This document shows, one piece after another, positions 59,686-64,000 of a stretch of DNA of 64,000 nt. The DNA comes from Cephalopachus bancanus (lineage: Eukaryota > Chordata > Mammalia > Primates > Tarsiidae): assembly GCA_027257055.1 (NCBI GenBank), contig JAPVLO010000097.1:2666001-2730000 (forward strand), in the 5' to 3' direction. Both the position numbers and the translations under genes were made by a program. Numbering within the stretch: the first letter of the stretch is position 1; every line of letters starts with the position of its first letter. The notes beneath the pieces are model-generated. The model was not told the origin of the DNA and ran no database searches. It worked only from the letters and a program-made list of their open reading frames with translations.

Positions 59686-59950
59686 ACAACTATTATAATA
59701 CTATAAGAAAAGCATTGACAGTAGCAGGAAACTTTGGGGGTGTGGGGAGGTGGGGAGTCGAGGTTGGCAGTAGTCGGAATCTGCCTGGGTAATGGTGGGG
59801 GCATACTTCATCAACAAGGGTACCTGCACAATGAATGTTTGTATACCTAACCCTGAATTGTACCCTGCAATTTTAAAATAAAAAATTTAAAGGAGAAAAA
59901 TAAAATAAAATAAAGAAAAAAAATCAAAACAAATAGGGTGGCATAATTAA

Positions 59951-61194
59951 TTTACAAAACCGTAATGTCAGTAGTCAACAACTCCAGAAAATTTGCAAGT
60001 CATGTCAATGATTAGCTCAAATAAAATACTTTTTTCTTTCTCCTCAGAAGAGAAATAACTAATTACCATATGTTGAAACAAGAAATGATTTTACTGATTT
60101 CGAAAAATAGCAACTTTTATTAAGCCATTATAAAGAAAACATGGGAATTTAAAATTTGCATTTATGTGGTCTATATAGAAAGAAAGCATGATATTATTTC
60201 ATGTGATCCTGTCTTACTCTATGCATTAAAATATACAAGAAAATTGTTTATATCATGAGAGTGTAAGTTTAAGTTGGACTGTAGGAAAACAGTCTACTTT
60301 GCAATTTGCAAATCAGAGCCATATTTCATTTTACTACAGTAAATCTATTTACTGAAGATTTTAGAAACATAGATACTTCAAAACTTACCAAGTTTTTTGA
60401 GAACTATGTTGCCATCTTTTTTCTGATTTTTCCTTTATTATGAACATAGCCTCCAAAACAGCTTGAAGGAACCAACTAAAGTGGAATTTATGATAATTAT
60501 TTTTAGATCCAATGGATAGCTGACCAATAGACTGGGTCTATAAGAAAAAATTAGAAGTATCAGCTTGAAAAACCCAAAGTTACTAAACAGAAAATATTTG
60601 GGAGAAACAGGTAGTTTATGAGAGATGATAAGCAAAAACATTAAATTGTATACCATTTGTTTGAGCATCTGTTAGAAACGTATGCCTCAATTTCCTCATG
60701 ATTTACTTCTCACATTTTTCTTTCTTTGCCCTCAAATAAAGGGCAGTTTTGTCATCAAACACTGGGATAAATTTCTTGTCACAACTTACTGCTTCCTCAT
60801 AGCTTAATGTACCATACCAGTATAAATAGAATTCCACATTAAATGGTAATGCATCTTATCACTTGTCACCTATATCAGAATTGACTTACTGCCTTCCAAA
60901 GCATAGGAAAAAACTTATCTCAGAGTGGCCTGTCACTGACAAAACATTGCCTAATCACTTCTAATATGATTGTAAGTAGGCTTTTGTCATACTACACCTT
61001 TATAAGCTTATCAAACCAATTTAAGTAAAATCTGTTCAGCTCTGGCAAGTCGCCACCATGGCACTTACATCTCTAAGCTCTTCCACTTTTGAATGCCTGT
61101 CCTATAAGGCAGGCATTATAGAGCTCTGCTTTTAAAAACTGGAACTAAAACCTGTCCACAAGTTCTGGGTTTATTCATTTCTCCACTCTGTAGA
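59951..61194. other. Non-genic DNA
   Basis: Nothing nameable. A perfect Kozak-like context (gccaccatgg) at 61052-61061 opens a 25-codon frame to 61135, probably by chance. Confidence 0.4.
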
Positions 61195-61518
61195 CTGTGC
61201 TGTCCCATATGGTAGTCACTAACTGCATAGTGCTATGTAATTTTAAATTTTAATTAGTTAAAGGTGAATACAAATAGCTAGGTGAGATGGTGCACATTCC
61301 AGCTACTAGGAAGGCTATGGTAGGAGGTTCAAAACTAACCTGGGAAATATAGCAAATCCCCACTCTTAAATAAAAAACAAAAATAAAAAAAAAGATTCAG
61401 TTTCTCTGATACTTTAACCACATTTCAAATGTTTAAAGTAGCTACTAAACACTATATTAAACACTCACATTATAGAATATTTCCATATTTACAGAAAGTT
61501 CTATTGAACAGTCCTCTT
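61195..61518. mobile_element. hAT-Charlie-type DNA transposon fragment
   Basis: 'tgtgctgtcccatatggtag' at one end and 'agttctattgaacag' at the other, with 'gtaattttaaattttaatta', 'aaccacatttcaaatgttta' and 'tagaatatttccatatttac' between, match the Charlie-type MITEs that end in 'agcgctgtccaatagaac'. The exact subfamily is uncertain. Interrupted by a FLAM monomer. Confidence 0.7.
61275..61395 (+). mobile_element. FLAM-like free Alu monomer
   Basis: 'gctaggtgagatggtgcaca', 'ttccagctactaggaaggct', 'atggtaggaggttcaaaact', 'aacctgggaaatatagcaaa' then A-rich tail: a 7SL-derived monomer, older than the dimeric Alus. It lies inside the hAT fragment, so it inserted later. Confidence 0.75.
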
Positions 61519-62500
61519 CTAGTATCTTTTTAAAATTTACTCCAATCTATTATTCCATCATCATCTGCTTTTGTACAGCTGAGGTCTTATAGACTGTTAG
61601 AGAGTTTTATCTACATTCTGAATCTTTCTGCTGTTTATATCATTCATACAAATACCAACCATCATATCAACACAAACTTTCATCTTTTATTTGCCATAAA
61701 AAATGCCAAACAATGCATTAGAAAAATCAGAAACAAACAAAAACAGTGTGAATTGTGCTACAATTAATTCATTGTTTTCATGTTCAGTTGCTCAGTTTGA
61801 AAACACATATAATTAGGCCCCATCCTATTCTCTACAGTCAAGCTAATCTAAATCTTTTTTTACTCCTTTGAAGCTTTTTCACTTTTTTCTTTCTGCAAAT
61901 GTATTAGCTTCTGTAGAATATCAGAGATAAGTACAGCCAGGATAGTTGTCTTACTGTAGAGACTTCAAGGGATTTGGGGATGATTAAGGAGAAAGATGTG
62001 ACAAAAAGGTTGCAATCGCTCACGATAAGTTTGATTTGAGGGACAAGTTTGCATGTAAGGAAAGTCCCTCAGAAGACGGAAATGTCCAGAGACTTTGGCA
62101 GCATGGGCATCACCGAGTATGAAAGTAGAGCAAATGAAATTCTGGATGGATAGGAGGACAGGAGAGGAGGATTATGTGTCTAGATGATGGTGCTCAGAAG
62201 CACAATAAGAAGTCTCTGGGTCAGAGAGTTCCACAGTGCAGCAGAAACATGTGCCTTGCATTTAATATTACCTATGGCCAGCAGAAGTTTGGCACAGTTT
62301 CATAGGTTATGCAAAGAAGGCAGTCTCTAGATGGCTAAAAATATGTTTATTTTAACCACATTAAATCATTTGAATGTATAAGAATCTGATTTTGGTCAAG
62401 CAGACTTTTGAGTGAATAGGTCGCAGCATGCTGTAAAGAAATAAAGAACCAGTATAGGCCATCTTAGCTCATTTTATGTAACAGTTACTTAAAACAGCCT
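61519..62500. other. Non-genic DNA
   Basis: 61960-62460 is less AT-rich and looks like an old interspersed or retro-copied sequence leading up to an L1-like tail, but I recognise no family. Confidence 0.35.
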
Positions 62501-62543
62501 CCTGAATTTTACCCCACATCCTTAAAATAAAAAAATAAAAAAA
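62501..62543 (+). mobile_element. Possible minimal L1 3' tail
   Basis: 'cctgaattttaccccacatc' + 'cttaaaataaaaaaataaaa' resembles the last 40 bases of the local L1 (ccctgaattgtaccctgca, ttttaaaataaaaaattt). Extremely short. Confidence 0.5.
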
Positions 62544-63499
62544 TCAACATCCCATAGACAGGGTGTTTATGTTTTTGTTTAAAATATTCTTCTTTCTTTG
62601 AAGTTTAATTGATAAAGCTCTCTTCTGTTTTGCAAGCTTGATATCTCCTCTCACCACTGGATCTCACCATTTCTTGACTTCTCAGGAAATTAAACTTACC
62701 AGTAAGAATCTCCTCACCTGGAATATCTATGTTGAAATTTCTGGAAAGAAAGAATCTTTGCTCTTGGGAAATTAATGCTTCTACTGGGAACATCATAGGA
62801 AAACTCTATACTTACCTTGAGTTATTGTTGGTTAGTTTAGATTAATTATAGTGAAATCATGAATATATTAGACTCATTATATTCCTGCTACACTCCTACA
62901 GCACAAGATTATGACCAGAGGCTGTTAGGTCAGCCCACATTAGGAGAATAGAGGGAACCAAAGAACATTCTTAACTACTTCTTTGTTTTCTCTGCCCCAT
63001 TCTGAAAACTAATCCTCAATTTTTAAAAAAAGTTCTCAAAGATGAATTTTAAAGGTATTACCTTTGACAGCTGCCTTAGATAACCACTTAATACATACCT
63101 TTTTATATTTGTTTAAGTTAATGTTAACATTTTTCTGTTTTTTTCCTTTTATTTAAGCAGGATCAGGCTTCTTTATTTTAAAAACAGAGGAATGTAAACA
63201 CACATGCACATACCTATTAACAGTCGTGGGACCTTGATGCCAAATTTTCCACTAGACAGTGGGTCTCTTGAGGGAATATAATAAGTGTTAATGGGCATCT
63301 ATAAAATAATTAAAATTATTTTTGTATGATAATTCATAACTGTATATCCTTCTACTAAAGAATCAAGGGCATAATTTATTATATAATAAAGCTTTATCTA
63401 AACTATTAATTTATATTTCATTATGATATATGGTTTTATGTTTTATATAGTTTGTATTCTATTTGTACACCTGAGGGACAATGAAAGTTGTGGGAAAAA
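62544..63499. other. Non-genic DNA
   Basis: Three donor-like GTAAGT/GTGAGG sites lie on the minus strand between 62695 and 62820, beside a 63-codon open frame (62605-62796, minus). Suggestive of an exon only weakly. Confidence 0.3.
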
Positions 63500-63640
63500 A
63501 ACAACATCATTTGGTAAACTATGGTATTTTAGGTAAGTTACTTGATCTTGTAGCTTTATTTACTCACTTATGAAATAGGGGTAATACCTGTGTGAACAAC
63601 ATGGAAATTTTAGAAGAATATTTAAAATGTGTACAACTTG
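63500..63640 (-). repeat. MIR SINE relic, minus strand
   Basis: 'taggtaagttacttgatctt', 'agctttatttactcacttat', 'gaaataggggtaatacctgt' match the complement of the MIR core (gggcaagttacttaacct, cctcagtttcctcatctg, aaaatggggataataata). Confidence 0.6.
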
Positions 63641-63679
63641 CCTTGTAAATGAAAAATTTCAATCAGTACTTACAATTGG

Positions 63680-64000
63680 AATAAAAACTGTTGATCGCCT
63701 GCCCAACAGCCATTTCCACTTCCTCTACCTTTCCCTTTAGTTAATCAAACTTCAGAAAGAATCAAAGTTGGTCTTGGCTGCTTGTGGCATTTCTTCCCAT
63801 TTTTGTCATAGGATTACTTAAGGTTGTACATGTAACTTAGTTGCTCACTGAAACATAAGAAATTCTGCTTGGAATTCTGAGAAATGTTGCTCTTCCTAAC
63901 AGAAAGAGGAAGAAGGAATAAGGAACAAAATACTTACTCTCCTGCTTTTGCACATGGCTGTGTGAGAACTTGGTGGCAGGAGCTGCTGCAGCCCTTTTGA
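63680..64000 (+). repeat. Probable ancient interspersed repeat, family not settled
   Basis: The text 'agccatttccacttcctcta', 'tgtggcatttcttcccattt', 'aacttagttgctcactgaaa' and the end 'aggagctgctgcagcccttt' reads like a known old mammalian repeat, but I cannot name it reliably. It runs off the window. Confidence 0.3.

Larger units (their letters stand above)
53221..59950 (+). mobile_element. L1-E: near full-length L1, plus strand
   Basis: Target duplication: 'aaaatcaaaacaggtgggca' (53221-53240) and a diverged copy 'aaaatcaaaacaaatagggt'+'ggca' (59930-59953), placing the element at 53241-59929. Parts: 5' UTR (53241-54777, with an Alu), broken ORF1 (54778-55588), broken ORF2 (55858-59685), 3' UTR with a G-rich stretch (about 59733-59765), end 'tacctaaccctgaattgtac' and A-rich tail. 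The 5' end is about 240 bp shorter than that of L1-C. Confidence 0.92.

Noticed and set aside
61058..61135. Perfect Kozak context (gccaccatgg) with a 25-codon frame
   Set aside because: A 10-base match is expected by chance in genomes, the frame is very short and no transcript evidence can be seen.

Overview
The window looks like primate nuclear DNA, most likely from a strepsirrhine and perhaps a lorisiform. The evidence is at least ten dimeric, 7SL-derived Alu copies of one distinctive subfamily, several long L1 elements whose shared 3' end differs from human L1, and mammal-wide fossils (MIR, MLT1-type LTRs, a MER2-like DNA transposon, a hAT-Charlie fragment, a FLAM monomer). The Alu left arm (a segment reading gattgcctgagcccgcgggt) and the right-arm tail (gactccaactc) are unlike human AluJ/S/Y. 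The order is clear; the exact species is not. I found no intact protein-coding gene and no tRNA or rRNA gene. The window is intergenic or deep-intron DNA, and AT-rich outside the Alus and L1 5' UTRs.

Layout. 1-20.7 kb: AT-rich unique DNA with scattered MIR relics, one old L1 fragment, four young Alus (about 6.9, 11.7, 12.6 and 15.8 kb), an MLT1-type LTR on the minus strand (17.4-17.9 kb) and a second probable MaLR LTR on plus (19.3-19.6 kb). 20.7-28.3 kb: a full-length minus-strand L1 (L1-A, 20779-27950) inside an older L1, with a 10-bp target duplication. L1-A carries two Alus, a tiny polyadenylated insert, a deletion of about 0.7 kb in ORF2 and three amplified CA arrays. 28.3-38.2 kb: unique DNA with MIR, a MER2-like element, an old Alu, CA/TG microsatellites, one young Alu and a pair of similar 118-bp sequences that I cannot name.

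38.2-59.9 kb is almost solid L1. A short minus-strand L1 fragment (L1-B) is split by a near full-length minus-strand L1 (L1-C, 38433-45411). Then come a long minus-strand L1 truncated in its 5' UTR (L1-D, about 46306-52895) and a plus-strand L1 (L1-E, 53241-59929). L1-D and L1-E stand head to head, and L1-C and L1-E form a large inverted repeat. All L1 ORF1 and ORF2 frames are broken, so none looks able to move by itself. 59.9-64 kb: unique DNA with a hAT-Charlie fragment carrying a FLAM monomer, a very short L1 tail and a MIR.

No genes act together here. The biology is layered retrotransposition: ancient L1, MIR and LTR relics, then younger L1s, then Alus that landed mainly in the 5' halves of those L1s. 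Family assignments come from recognising consensus sequences by eye; no database search was run.
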